Of a stretch of 64,000 nucleotides of DNA, positions 1 to 9,539 are shown in pieces. The notes beneath the pieces are model-generated. The model searched no databases and was not told the DNA's origin. It saw nothing but the letters and a program-made list of their open reading frames with translations. The DNA comes from Deinococcus depolymerans (GTDB lineage: Bacteria > Deinococcota > Deinococci > Deinococcales > Deinococcaceae). The translations under genes were made by a program, and so were the position numbers. The DNA is taken from positions 124,001-188,000 of the forward strand of contig NZ_BAAADB010000029.1 in assembly GCF_039522025.1 (NCBI RefSeq), read 5' to 3'. Every line of letters starts with the position of its first letter. Position 1 is the first letter of the stretch.

Positions 1-555
1 GCCGAGGCGCAGGCGCTGCGGGACCGCGTGGAGTCCGTCCGGGCGTGGCGGCCCGACGAGACCGACTGGCCGGACCTGAGTGACGCCGCGCTGCTGGAGA
101 CCCTGGAGGACTGGCTGGGACCGCACCTGGGCGCGGCCCGCTCGCGGGAGGACCTGGGCCGCCTGAACCTCCTGCCGGCCGTGCAGGCGCGGCTGCCCTG
201 GCCGCTCCCGGCCCGGCTGGACGAACTGGCCCCCACGCACCTGACGGTGCCCACCGGCAGCCGCATCCGGCTGACGTACCGCCCCGGCGAGGCCCCGATC
301 CTGGCCGTGAAGTTGCAGGAACTGTTCGGGCTGGCCGACACGCCCGCCGTGAACGGGGGCCGCACGCCCGTCCTGCTGCACCTGCTGTCCCCGGCGGGGC
401 GGCCCGTGCAGGTCACGCAGGACCTGCGTTCCTTCTGGAATTCCTCGTATTTCGAGGTGCGTAAGGACCTGCGCGGCCGTTACCCCAGGCACCCCTGGCC
501 CGACGATCCCTGGACGCACGCCCCCATGAAGGGCACCAAGAAACGGGGCGTGTGA
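1..555 (+). CDS. hrpB: ATP-dependent helicase HrpB, C-terminal end (5' truncated by window)
   Basis: The frame is open from base 1 and ends at a TGA at 553-555, so the last 184 residues are present. They match the C-terminal domain characteristic of HrpB, a DEAH-box RNA/DNA helicase-like ATPase: a stretch around LTYRPGEAPILAVKLQELFG, then LLHLLSPAGRPVQVTQDL, FWNSSYFEVRKDLRGRYP and a final KGTKK tail. The ATPase core with its Walker motifs lies upstream of the window. The stop overlaps the GTG start of the next gene by four bases (GTGA), which implies translational coupling. The cellular role of HrpB is poorly defined. The family call is secure. Confidence 0.9.
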   Translation, partial: AEAQALRDRVESVRAWRPDETDWPDLSDAALLETLEDWLGPHLGAARSREDLGRLNLLPAVQARLPWPLPARLDELAPTHLTVPTGSRIRLTYRPGEAPILAVKLQELFGLADTPAVNGGRTPVLLHLLSPAGRPVQVTQDLRSFWNSSYFEVRKDLRGRYPRHPWPDDPWTHAPMKGTKKRGV

Positions 556-1295
556 CGGACGCGCGCCGGGACGACCTGATCGCCGCGCTGTACGGCCCGG
601 TCGGCTGGCCGCGCGCCCGGCAGATTGCGCGCAGACTGCGGCCGTATGTGCCCGCTGGCAGCACCCTGCTGGACCTGGGGGCGGGGACCGGCCACACCGG
701 GGCACTCCTGGCCCGGCAGGGCTGGGCGGTGACGCTGGCGGACGTGCCGCCGCATCCCGGCGCGTGGGGGCAGCGCCTGATCGCGCACCCCTGCGCCCGC
801 ACGCTCGCGCGGCGCGGCGGCCTGAGCCGCGTGCTGTGCCGGGGCCGCCTGCCGTTCCCGGATGGTCAGTTCGGCGTGACGCTGCTGGCGTTCGTGCTGC
901 ACCACTGCCCGGACCCGCTGGCCGTGCTGCGCGAGGCGGCGCGCGTGTCGGGCCGCGTGATCGTCATCGAGGACCTGGAGGAGGGTGGGCGCAGGCCGGG
1001 CCGCGCCGGACAGTGGCTGGACGCCCTGCTGAACCTGGAGGCCGGGCATCCGCACGCGCACCGCTCGCAGGCCGACTGGCACGCCCTGTTCCACGCCACC
1101 GGATTGCAGGTGCACGCGCAGGCGCACTGGACGACCCGCCCGCTGGGTATCCGCACCGGGCACACGCTGTTCGACCTGCGCCCGGCAGGGGAGAGCCGGG
1201 CAGCAGAGAGCCCGCCGGGAGAGGCGGGCGGGGGCTCATACGGACTCCGATTGAATGGACTGCAAAGACCATTCAATCCGAGCGGATGCGAGTAG
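552..1295 (+). CDS. Class I SAM-dependent methyltransferase with a repeat-derived C-terminus
   Basis: A 247-residue protein with a class I methyltransferase fold: motif I is LLDLGAGTGHTGALL (about residues 38-52), followed by an acidic strand end (VTLADVP) and a post-I region LPFPDGQFGVTLLAFVLHHC typical of Methyltransf_11 enzymes. The substrate is unknown. It starts at GTG 552, overlapping hrpB by four bases. The last 18 residues (from Y230) are encoded by a dispersed repeat inserted at 1239-1372, and the TAG used lies inside the repeat. Removing the repeat and one copy of the TCA duplication restores an in-frame TAG directly after Ser229, so the ancestral protein was 229 residues. Confidence 0.85.
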   Translation: MTDARRDDLIAALYGPVGWPRARQIARRLRPYVPAGSTLLDLGAGTGHTGALLARQGWAVTLADVPPHPGAWGQRLIAHPCARTLARRGGLSRVLCRGRLPFPDGQFGVTLLAFVLHHCPDPLAVLREAARVSGRVIVIEDLEEGGRRPGRAGQWLDALLNLEAGHPHAHRSQADWHALFHATGLQVHAQAHWTTRPLGIRTGHTLFDLRPAGESRAAESPPGEAGGGSYGLRLNGLQRPFNPSGCE

Positions 1296-1372
1296 GAGCT
1301 GGGCGGGTTCCGGACGTGGAGTTGACGACCCGGTGCCGTTCCGGGTTGTCAACGAAACAAACGGAATCCGTA
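1239..1372 (+). repeat. Dispersed structured repeat, copy A (134 bp, full length, TSD TCA)
   Basis: The ends are TACGGACTCCG and CGGAATCCGTA, an imperfect 11-bp terminal inverted repeat. Hairpin 1 is GATTGAATGG/CCATTCAATC around a GCAA-type loop. Hairpin 2 is GTTGACGACCCGG/CCGGGTTGTCAAC (one G-T pair) with the seven-base loop TGCCGTT. TCA flanks both sides (1236-1238 and 1373-1375). It is inserted in frame at the very end of the methyltransferase gene. Confidence 0.9.
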
Positions 1373-1385
1373 TCATAGGGGTTGT

Positions 1386-1502
1386 CTACAGCAGGCGGGC
1401 GAGGGTGCCGCCCAGCAGCATCAGCAGGAGCAGGGCCAGGGTCACGGTCAGGAGGCGGCCGGGCTGCGTGTGGGCAGACTCGTCCCGGTCGCGGCGGATC
1501 AC
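1386..1502 (-). CDS. Small single-pass membrane protein translationally coupled to ddrA
   Basis: A 38-codon frame begins at a GTG that overlaps the ddrA stop (GTGA, four bases), the same coupling seen at hrpB/methyltransferase, hisB/hisH and ribF/Nudix in this window. The product has a basic/polar N-terminus (MIRRDRDESAHTQPGR) followed by about 20 hydrophobic residues beginning LLTVTLALLLLMLLGG, so it is predicted to be a single-TM micropeptide. I do not recognise it. The hydrophobic pattern and the coupling argue that it is real, but conservation cannot be judged from this sequence alone. If expressed, it would be made with DdrA after DNA damage. Confidence 0.55.
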   Translation of the reverse strand: MIRRDRDESAHTQPGRLLTVTLALLLLMLLGGTLARLL

Positions 1503-2131
1503 GCGGCCCGTCCGGCGTGCGGTCCGCCGGGCTGATTGTGGGGGGGGTCGTGCGGGGTGGGGTGCAGGCTGCCCAGCGCGGCTTTCAGGTGGCGGTACAC
1601 CTCGCGCTGCAGGTCGAGGTCCTCGGGCAGTTCGTAGCGCAGCTGGTCCATGGCCTGCATCAGGTGCGCGCCGCCGGGGGTGCGTTCGTGGTCGGGGCGG
1701 GCCCAGTCCGGGAGTTCCGGGGTGTGGGTGGGCTGGCGTTTGGTGTCGTCCCAGTCGCTCCAGGTGCGGGGCAGGTCGTACAGGTAACGGCCGATGCCGA
1801 AGTGCACGGCGCAGCGTTTCAGGGCGTCGCTGGCGGCGGCTTTCAGGGTGCTCAGGTCGCCGTCCGGGGCCTGTCCGATGTCCTCGCGGCTGACGCCCAG
1901 GACGGTCAGGCGGCCCTTGACGGTGGGGACGGGCGTGCCGGGGATGACTTCCACGCTGAATTCCCAGTGGTCGGGGCAGATGGCGTCCAGGCGGTCCTGG
2001 ACGGCGCGGGCGTCGATGTGGGCCAGCAGCAGGGCGCGGCTGCGGTCCTTGCTGATGGCGACGGCTTTCCACGCCACCATGTGAGCGGGAAACGGGGACT
2101 GGAGTCGTTTCTGAACATCGCTCAGTTTCAT
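1499..2131 (-). CDS. ddrA: DNA damage response protein DdrA (Rad52-like family)
   Basis: A 210-residue protein that I recognise as DdrA of Deinococcus: it opens MKLSDVQKRLQSPFPAH, has a core DALKRCAVHFGIGRYLYDLP and a conserved tail PEDLDLQREVYRHLKAALGS. DdrA is a Rad52/Redbeta-related protein that binds 3' single-strand ends and protects them from nucleolysis during recovery from radiation or desiccation. The ATG at 2131 lies six bases after a -10 box (TAGACT), so the mRNA should be leaderless. A 17-bp imperfect palindrome overlaps the -35, where the DdrO repressor would bind. Its last codons overlap a small membrane-protein frame. Confidence 0.95.
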   Translation of the reverse strand: MKLSDVQKRLQSPFPAHMVAWKAVAISKDRSRALLLAHIDARAVQDRLDAICPDHWEFSVEVIPGTPVPTVKGRLTVLGVSREDIGQAPDGDLSTLKAAASDALKRCAVHFGIGRYLYDLPRTWSDWDDTKRQPTHTPELPDWARPDHERTPGGAHLMQAMDQLRYELPEDLDLQREVYRHLKAALGSLHPTPHDPPHNQPGGPHAGRAA

Positions 2132-2137
2132 GGATTT

Positions 2138-2166
2138 AGTCTATAACAGAATGCAATTACGGTCAA
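2138..2166 (-). promoter_or_regulatory. ddrA promoter (leaderless)
   Basis: On the minus strand TTGACC (2161-2166) and TAGACT (2138-2143) are 17 bp apart, close to sigma-70 consensus. The -10 ends six bases before the ddrA ATG, which puts transcription start at or next to the start codon. Confidence 0.75.
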
Positions 2167-2173
2167 GACAGAA
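2157..2173. promoter_or_regulatory. Candidate radiation/desiccation response motif (RDRM) for ddrA
   Basis: TTACGGTCAAGACAGAA on the plus strand is a 17-bp imperfect palindrome (outer halves TTACG and CAGAA) overlapping the ddrA -35 box. Its size, symmetry and position match the operators that DdrO occupies at ddr genes until IrrE/PprI cleaves DdrO after damage. I cannot score it against the exact consensus here. Confidence 0.6.
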
Positions 2174-2291
2174 TGACCGGGTGTCCGGAACGCACGCCCC
2201 ACCCACCACCGCCCCCACGCCCTGCCCCCCGCGCCCCCTTCCATCGACAACCCCACACTCCTGGCCCGCCGCGCCCTCTACCATGCGTGGC

Positions 2292-2879
2292 ATGAGTCGC
2301 GCGGCCACCGTCACCCGAACCACCAGCGAAACCGACATCACCGTCACGCTGGACCTGGACACCCCCACCTACCAGCCCCCGCACACCGGGCACGGCTTCC
2401 TGGACCACATGCTCGACGCACTGGCCCGCCACGCCCGCATCGGCCTGAGCGTCCGCGCGACCGGCGACCTGCACATCGAACCGCACCACCTGATCGAGGA
2501 CACCGGCATCACCCTCGGGCAGGCCCTCACCCAGGCCCTCGGGGACCGCCGGGGCATCGAACGCTACGGCAGCGCCTTCGTGCCCATGGACGAGACCCTG
2601 GCGCACGTCGTGCTGGACCTGTCGGGCCGCGCGCACCTCGCCTTCGAACCCGAGACCCTGAACGTCTGGGGCGACGCGGGCGGCATGACCCACTACCACC
2701 TGCGCGAATTCCTGCGCGGACTGTGCAACCACGCGGGCATCACCATGCACGTCCGGCTCCTCGCGGGCCGCGAGGCCCACCACGTCATCGAGGCCATCGT
2801 GAAGGCCGTCGCCCGCGCCCTGCGGGACGCCGTGCAGGTCACCTCGCAGACCATGCCCAGCACCAAGGGCAGCCTGTGA
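2292..2879 (+). CDS. hisB: Imidazoleglycerol-phosphate dehydratase
   Basis: A 195-residue monofunctional HisB catalysing the sixth step of histidine synthesis (imidazoleglycerol-P to imidazoleacetol-P). The metal-binding His/Glu motifs are intact: HGFLDHMLDALARH, HHLIEDTGI and the C-terminal HHVIEAIVKAVARAL. The start at ATG 2292 is chosen because a -10 box TACCAT ends seven bases upstream, the leaderless layout common here. An ATG at 2283 lies inside that box. The stop overlaps hisH by four bases (GTGA), so the two subunit-type genes form a histidine mini-operon. The length is typical of single-domain bacterial HisB. Confidence 0.95.
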   Translation: MSRAATVTRTTSETDITVTLDLDTPTYQPPHTGHGFLDHMLDALARHARIGLSVRATGDLHIEPHHLIEDTGITLGQALTQALGDRRGIERYGSAFVPMDETLAHVVLDLSGRAHLAFEPETLNVWGDAGGMTHYHLREFLRGLCNHAGITMHVRLLAGREAHHVIEAIVKAVARALRDAVQVTSQTMPSTKGSL

Positions 2880-3520
2880 GCTTCCCCACCACCGAACGCC
2901 CGGAAGTCCTGCTGCTCGACTACGGCGCAGGCAACGTCCGCAGCGCCGCCAAGGCCCTGGAACGCGCCGGCATGACCGTGCGCGTCAGCAGCGACCCCGC
3001 CGATGTGCCCGGTGCACGCGCGCTGGTCGTGCCTGGCCAGGGGCACTTCCGGCAGGTCATGGACGCCTTCGACCGCAGCGGCTTCCGCCAGCCCGTCCTG
3101 AACGCCGCCCGGGGCGGCACGCCCATCCTGGGCATCTGCGTGGGCATGCAGATGCTCCTCGAAGGCAGCGAGGAGGCGCCGGGCGTCCAGGGCCTGGGCC
3201 TGATTCCCGGCACCGTCCTGCGCTTCCCCAGTGACCCGCAGCGCAAGGTGCCGCAGATGGGCTGGAACAGCCTGGACAAGGTCGGGGACAGCCCCCTGCT
3301 GGCGGACCTCGCCTGCCCCGCCTACGCGTACTTCGTGCACTCGTACTACGTGCCCCTGACCGTCGAGGTCGACGCCGGGGCACTCACCGAGTACGGCGTG
3401 CCCTTCTGGGCAGCGCTCAGCCACGGCAACCTGCACGCCACGCAGTTCCACCCGGAAAAGAGCGGCGCCGTGGGCCTCGCCATCCTCGAACGCTTCCGCC
3501 GCAACGTCCTTGAAGGTTGA
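2876..3520 (+). CDS. hisH: Imidazole glycerol phosphate synthase, glutaminase subunit
   Basis: A 214-residue class I glutamine amidotransferase that supplies ammonia to HisF in histidine synthesis. The oxyanion/nucleophile region GICVGMQMLLEGSEE carries the catalytic Cys, and the His/Glu pair is in NLHATQFHPEKSG near the C-terminus. It opens EVLLLDYGAGNVRSAAKAL as expected. It starts at GTG 2876, overlapping the hisB stop, so it is translated by coupling. The partner hisF is not in the window. The 92-bp gap after it holds the ilvE promoter and a short TTGATGGT-type sequence also found near 33.3 kb. Confidence 0.95.
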   Translation: MSFPTTERPEVLLLDYGAGNVRSAAKALERAGMTVRVSSDPADVPGARALVVPGQGHFRQVMDAFDRSGFRQPVLNAARGGTPILGICVGMQMLLEGSEEAPGVQGLGLIPGTVLRFPSDPQRKVPQMGWNSLDKVGDSPLLADLACPAYAYFVHSYYVPLTVEVDAGALTEYGVPFWAALSHGNLHATQFHPEKSGAVGLAILERFRRNVLEG

Positions 3521-3612
3521 TGGTCAAAAGTTAATGGGCAAGGGTGGGCGCCGTCCCGCCATCCGCAACGGGCAATAGACCGGCGGGGCACGCCTGAGCC
3601 ACAATGAACGGC

Positions 3613-4653
3613 ATGACGACCCAGACCCCCCGCCCGCCCGTGGACCTCGACTGGAACACGCTGGGATTCAGTTACATCCGCACCGACGAACGCTACCTCT
3701 CGCACTGGCGGGACGGCGCGTGGGACCAGGGCAGCCTGACCCTCGACAACGTCCTGCACATCAGTGAGGGCAGCACCGCCCTGCACTACGGCCAGCAGTG
3801 CTTCGAGGGACTCAAGGCGTACCGCGCCGCCGACGGCAGCATCAACCTGTTCCGCCCGGACCAGAACGCCGCGCGCATGCAGGCCAGCTGCCGCCGCGTC
3901 CTGATGCCCGAGGTCAGCACCGAGCAGTTCATCGACGCCTGCCGTCAGGTCGTGAAGGCCAACGAACACTGGATTCCCCCCTACGGCACCGGCGGCGCGC
4001 TGTACCTGCGTCCCTACGTGATCGGCGTGGGCGACAACATCGGCGTGCGCACCGCCCCGGAATTCATCTTCGGGGTGTTCGCCATTCCCGTCGGCGCGTA
4101 CTTCAAGGGCGGCCTGACCCCGCACAACTTCATCACGTCCGGCATGGACCGCGCCGCGCCGCACGGCACCGGGGCCGCCAAGGTCGGCGGGAACTACGCC
4201 GCCAGCCTCCTGCCCGGCGCGCAGGCCAAGGACCGCCACTTCGCGGACGCCATCTACCTTGACCCCGCCACGCACACCAAGATCGAGGAGGTCGGCGCCG
4301 CGAACTTCTTCGCCATCACGAAAGACGGCCAGACGTTCATCACGCCCAAGTCCCCCAGCATCCTGCCCAGCATCACCAAGTACAGCCTGCTGCACATCGC
4401 CGAGCACCGCCTGGGCCTGAACGTCGTCGAGGGCGACGTGTTCATCGACCACCTCGACGAGTACGCCGAGGCCGGCGCGTGCGGCACCGCCGCCGTCATC
4501 ACGCCCATCGGCGGCATCCAGCACGGCGACACCTTCCACGTGTTCCACAGCGAGACCGAGGTCGGTCCCGTCACCCGCCGCCTGTACGACGAACTGGTCG
4601 GCATCCAGTACGGCGACCGCGAGGCCCCGGAAGGCTGGATCGTCAAGGTGTAA
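3613..4653 (+). CDS. ilvE: Branched-chain amino acid aminotransferase
   Basis: A 346-residue fold-type IV PLP enzyme for the last step of Ile/Leu/Val synthesis. Landmarks are LHYGQQCFEGLKAYR near the N-terminus, the PLP lysine in GAAKVGGNYAAS, and the phosphate-binding CGTAAVITPIGGI near the C-terminus, all as in type II BCAT enzymes. The start at ATG 3613 is preferred over ATG 3604 because a CACAAT -10-like box ends seven bases before it. It stands alone, convergent with the downstream minus-strand gene, with a GC-rich hairpin between them. Confidence 0.95.
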   Translation: MTTQTPRPPVDLDWNTLGFSYIRTDERYLSHWRDGAWDQGSLTLDNVLHISEGSTALHYGQQCFEGLKAYRAADGSINLFRPDQNAARMQASCRRVLMPEVSTEQFIDACRQVVKANEHWIPPYGTGGALYLRPYVIGVGDNIGVRTAPEFIFGVFAIPVGAYFKGGLTPHNFITSGMDRAAPHGTGAAKVGGNYAASLLPGAQAKDRHFADAIYLDPATHTKIEEVGAANFFAITKDGQTFITPKSPSILPSITKYSLLHIAEHRLGLNVVEGDVFIDHLDEYAEAGACGTAAVITPIGGIQHGDTFHVFHSETEVGPVTRRLYDELVGIQYGDREAPEGWIVKV

Positions 4654-4660
4654 CGGCACC

Positions 4661-4699
4661 GGAGGCGGGGGGCGGGTTCGCAGTGCGCGGGCCGCCTCC
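4661..4699. terminator. GC-rich inverted repeat between convergent genes
   Basis: GGAGGCGG (4661-4668) pairs with CCGCCTCC (4692-4699) around a loop of about 23 bases. It lies directly after ilvE and before the end of the minus-strand gene at 4710. There is no U-run, so efficiency is uncertain. Confidence 0.45.
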
Positions 4700-4709
4700 C
4701 GCTTCCTGC

Positions 4710-5570
4710 CTACCGCGAGAGGTAGATGGGGGTGACGGTCACGGCTTGCAGGCCCAGATCTGTGTCCATCAGTGTTTCTGCGGGCGTATCGCCCCAGGCC
4801 TGCATGATCAGTTGCCGCACTCCTCGCAGGCGGGCGGCGTCGCAGGTGGCGCGCAGCAGCGCGTGCCGTAGCGCGGTGTGCCGCAAGTCAGGGTGAATGC
4901 CGGGGCTGCCGATTGTCAGGGTGTCGCCGTCCAGCCACGCGCGGCAGATGCCGACGCCACGACCGGTCCTGTCCAGCGCGATGTGCCCCACGCGGTCGTC
5001 GGCTCCGTGGGCGCCCGGAACGATGTCGGTGTCGCTGACCAGCGTGTGACCCAGGCGGTCGGCGTATGTGCCCTGCGCCTCCCACCGGACGGTCAGGTCA
5101 GGTGCGTCTGCCAGCGGCAGGATGCGCACCCCCGCCGGGACTGAGATTTCCGGGGTGGGCAGGGGTCCGTGCCACTCCGTGTACTGCCCCGCGTGCTCCC
5201 AGCCGAGCGTCCGCAGGGTGTCGCCGGGCAGCAGGGCGTCGTCCGCGTAGGCACTCAGGGGTGTGCCGGACGCCGAAGCGGCGCGCAGCAGGGCGGCCGC
5301 GACCTCTGCCTGCTGCGGGCCGGGCCGGGCGCCACCCAGCACCTCCAGGTCCGCGCGGGGGGTTCGGCGCAGCGCGATCACGCCTGCGTCATCGGCCACC
5401 CACGCGGCCGTGAGCTGCGGCAGCAGGGGGCGCAGGTCGTCGGCGCCGCACCCCAGCAGGTCGGCCAGGGCCGGGAGGGCCGCGTCGGGCGGGGCAGCAT
5501 ACGGGTCGAGTGTCGGTGACCAGGGCGCACCTGCCCCCCTGGCACTCTCTGACCGTTCCTTCATGTTCAT
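4710..5570 (-). CDS. GNAT-like acetyltransferase domain protein, function unknown
   Basis: A 286-residue protein. The C-terminal half resembles an N-acetyltransferase fold: VGHIALDRTGRGVGICRAWL, then a strand TLTIGSPGIHPDLRHTALRHALL in the position of the acetyl-CoA loop, then LRGVRQLIMQAWGDT and a final LGLQAVTVTPIYL. The canonical Q/R-x-x-G-x-G/A motif is not obvious, so this may be a diverged or two-domain GNAT protein. Substrate unknown. ATG 5570 and ATG 5564 are both possible starts; neither has a clear -10 or ribosome-binding site. It diverges from glgB. Confidence 0.6.
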   Translation of the reverse strand: MNMKERSESARGAGAPWSPTLDPYAAPPDAALPALADLLGCGADDLRPLLPQLTAAWVADDAGVIALRRTPRADLEVLGGARPGPQQAEVAAALLRAASASGTPLSAYADDALLPGDTLRTLGWEHAGQYTEWHGPLPTPEISVPAGVRILPLADAPDLTVRWEAQGTYADRLGHTLVSDTDIVPGAHGADDRVGHIALDRTGRGVGICRAWLDGDTLTIGSPGIHPDLRHTALRHALLRATCDAARLRGVRQLIMQAWGDTPAETLMDTDLGLQAVTVTPIYLSR

Positions 5571-5602
5571 GTCTGGGCGGCGGGTGGGGCGTGGGGCGCG
5601 GC

Positions 5603-5608
5603 TACACT
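5603..5608 (+). promoter_or_regulatory. -10 box of leaderless glgB promoter
   Basis: TACACT ends six bases before the glgB ATG at 5615 with no Shine-Dalgarno sequence between, which fixes the start codon. It is a clear example of the leaderless arrangement seen across the window. Confidence 0.65.
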
Positions 5609-5614
5609 CGGGGC

Positions 5615-7498
<1,884 letters not shown>

Positions 7499-7505
7499 TG
7501 CGGCG

Positions 7506-7808
7506 GTGACGGATTCTTCTTCTTCCGGTGCCGGTGGTCCGGGCCCGCAGCGGCCGGCGCCCGACGCGCTGACAACCGCGAGCTTCGCACTGCTGGCCGT
7601 GCTGGCGGGGCTGCTGCTGTGGCCGCTGCTCAGTGGCGGCCCGGCCCCCAGTCCGTACCTGGTCGCGGGGTTGCTGGTGGTGCGGCTGGGCCTTCAGTTC
7701 CTGCGGTCGCGGCGGGACGAGCGGTTGCGGCGGCCCGCGAGCTGGGCGCTGGACATCCTGCTGATCGCGCTGATCTTCTACTCGGCCAGCAACCAGCCGC
7801 CCGCCTGA
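7506..7808 (+). CDS. Small three-helix membrane protein, unknown
   Basis: A 100-residue protein with a Gly/Ser/Pro-rich N-terminus and three hydrophobic segments: about 21-42 (TTASFALLAVLAGLLLWPLL), 50-67 (YLVAGLLVVRLGLQFL) and 80-96 (WALDILLIALIFYSA), with an Arg-rich loop between the last two. It starts at GTG 7506, six bases after TCTAAT, a possible -10 box overlapping the glgB stop, so it may be transcribed alone or by read-through from glgB. I do not recognise a family. Confidence 0.6.
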   Translation: MTDSSSSGAGGPGPQRPAPDALTTASFALLAVLAGLLLWPLLSGGPAPSPYLVAGLLVVRLGLQFLRSRRDERLRRPASWALDILLIALIFYSASNQPPA

Positions 7809-7901
7809 GCGGCGCCGGGTGCGGCCCCCCCGATACGTGACCGATGGGGGGGCACCCATTCTTTAACCCGGTTCAAGGTTTTTCAGGGCAGAATGACCGG
7901 C

Positions 7902-8894
7902 GTGACCCTGAAAACCCTGCTGAACGCCGCGCGACCCACCTACCGGCTGAGCAGCACCTACGAACGCATGCTCGGCACCGAGGTCGAACTGCAGGTCGTC
8001 GCCCGTACCCGCGCCCACGCGGAACACGCCGAGGACGCGGCCCTGAGCGAGATCGAGCGGCTGACCCGCGTGTTCAACCGGTTCGACCCGACGAGTGAAC
8101 TCAGCCGCTGGCAGCAGCGGGGCGGCACGCACGTGCCCCTGAGCCTCGACCTGCTGCATGTCCTGAGACTCGCGGACCACTGGCGCGCCCTGAGCGGCGG
8201 GGCGTTCCACCCGGGCGCGGACGCGTTCGGGCAGCTGTGGCGGCAGGCGGCCGACGCGGGACAACAGCCCACGCCAGGTGCGCTGGCCCGGCAGGTCAGC
8301 GCCCTGCGCGCCGAACCGTGGACGCTGCACGCCGACGGCAGCGCCACCCTGCACGCCCGCTACCCCATCGGCCTGAATGCCATCGCCAAGGGGTACATCG
8401 TGGACTGCGCCGCCACCGTCGCCTCCCGTTACCCCGGTGTCCGCAGCGTCCTCGTGAACGCGGGCGGGGACCTGCGCGTGATCGGCGGGGCGGGCGTGCA
8501 GGTGCGCGTGGCGGACCCCTTCACCGCGCGGGACGACGCGCCCCCGCTGGCGCAGGTGCGGGTGCGGGGCGCGGCCCTGGCGACCAGCGGGTCCGCGCAC
8601 CGGGGCCTGCGCATCGGGGAACGCTGGTACTCGCACGTGATCGATCCGCGCACGGGCGCCCCCGTGCAGGACACGCCGGGCGTGACCGTCACCGCGCCCG
8701 AGTGCGCCGCGGCCGACGCGCTCGCCACCGCCCTGAGCGTCCTGGCGCCCTGCGCCGCGCTGGCCCTGGTGAACGACCTGCCCGGCTGCGAGGCGCTGAT
8801 CGTGACCAGGGACGGCCAGAAGCTGAGCAGTGACGGCTGGCGCGGCCGTCCCGCTGCCATGCGGCCGGCGTGGCCCGCCCCCGCCCTCCGCTGA
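7902..8894 (+). CDS. apbE: FAD:protein FMN transferase (ApbE family)
   Basis: A 330-residue ApbE-type enzyme, which uses FAD to attach FMN covalently to Thr/Ser of target proteins. Family landmarks are present: LGTEVELQVV near the start, LNAIAKGYIVD, VNAGGDLRVIG, HVIDPRTGAPV and AADALATALSVL. No signal peptide or lipobox is present, so the enzyme should act in the cytoplasm, unlike the lipoprotein ApbE of many bacteria. GTG 7902 is preferred because CAGAAT ends seven bases before it; ATG 7893 lies within that box. The next two genes encode a likely Tat-exported substrate and a membrane partner. Confidence 0.92.
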   Translation: MTLKTLLNAARPTYRLSSTYERMLGTEVELQVVARTRAHAEHAEDAALSEIERLTRVFNRFDPTSELSRWQQRGGTHVPLSLDLLHVLRLADHWRALSGGAFHPGADAFGQLWRQAADAGQQPTPGALARQVSALRAEPWTLHADGSATLHARYPIGLNAIAKGYIVDCAATVASRYPGVRSVLVNAGGDLRVIGGAGVQVRVADPFTARDDAPPLAQVRVRGAALATSGSAHRGLRIGERWYSHVIDPRTGAPVQDTPGVTVTAPECAAADALATALSVLAPCAALALVNDLPGCEALIVTRDGQKLSSDGWRGRPAAMRPAWPAPALR

Positions 8895-8972
8895 CCGCGC
8901 GGCCGGCCCGCTCCTTAACGCGGGGCTAACCGCCCTGTCCGATCCTGCACCCGACAGGACCAAGGAGGCACC

Positions 8973-9539
8973 ATGACACACATTCCGACGAACACGCGCC
9001 GCCGTTTCCTGGGGAAACTCGCGGCCGCCACCGCCCTCACCGTATTCCGTCTCGCGCCCGCGCAGGCCGCCGCCGCCAGCACCGCCGGGCGGTGGGCGAC
9101 CGGCATGGTCCTGGACATCAACTTCACGGTCGCCACCCAGGCCACCGGCCGCGTCAAACGCCCCTACGTGGCCGTCTGGATCGAGGACGAGGCCGGGAAC
9201 ACCGTGCGCACCCTGACCGTGTGGGTGCAGCAGTCCCGCATGAACCCCCGCTGGCTGCAGGAACTGCGCCGCTGGACCCGCCAGAACAGCGCCATGCTCG
9301 CCACCGTGTCCTCGGCCACCCGCAACCCCGGCACGTACGCCGTCGCCTGGGACGGCAAGACCGACCGGGGCGCCACGGCCACCCAGGGCACCTACTACGT
9401 GTGCGTCGAGGCGGCCCGCGAGCACGGCCCGTACTCGCTGGTGCGTGAGAAGGTCACGGTCGGCGCGGCGTCGTTCCGGAAGACCCTGGGGGCCAACAAC
9501 GACATCGAGGCTGCCAGTGTCAACTTCAGCAGGGCCTGA
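8973..9539 (+). CDS. Tat-exported DUF2271 protein, candidate FMN-carrying protein
   Basis: A 188-residue protein. Residues 8-31 form a twin-arginine signal (TRRRFLGKLAAATALTVF followed by an AQA-type cleavage region). The mature part matches DUF2271: YVAVWIEDEAGNTVRTLTVW, then VSSATRNPGTYAVAWDGKTD, and EAAREHGPYSLVREKV. The SSAT at 113-116 sits where this family carries an SGAT-like flavinylation motif, so Thr116 may receive FMN from the ApbE encoded upstream. A folded, flavin-loaded protein would need the Tat route, which fits. AAGGAGG precedes ATG 8973. The 3' end overlaps the next gene by 23 bases. Confidence 0.8.
   Translation: MTHIPTNTRRRFLGKLAAATALTVFRLAPAQAAAASTAGRWATGMVLDINFTVATQATGRVKRPYVAVWIEDEAGNTVRTLTVWVQQSRMNPRWLQELRRWTRQNSAMLATVSSATRNPGTYAVAWDGKTDRGATATQGTYYVCVEAAREHGPYSLVREKVTVGAASFRKTLGANNDIEAASVNFSRA

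Noticed and set aside
9358..9380. GKTDRGAT in the DUF2271 protein as the flavin attachment motif
   Set aside because: This is the FlgD-like turn of the family (WDGKTD-type). The SSAT about 20 residues earlier aligns better with the known SGAT position.
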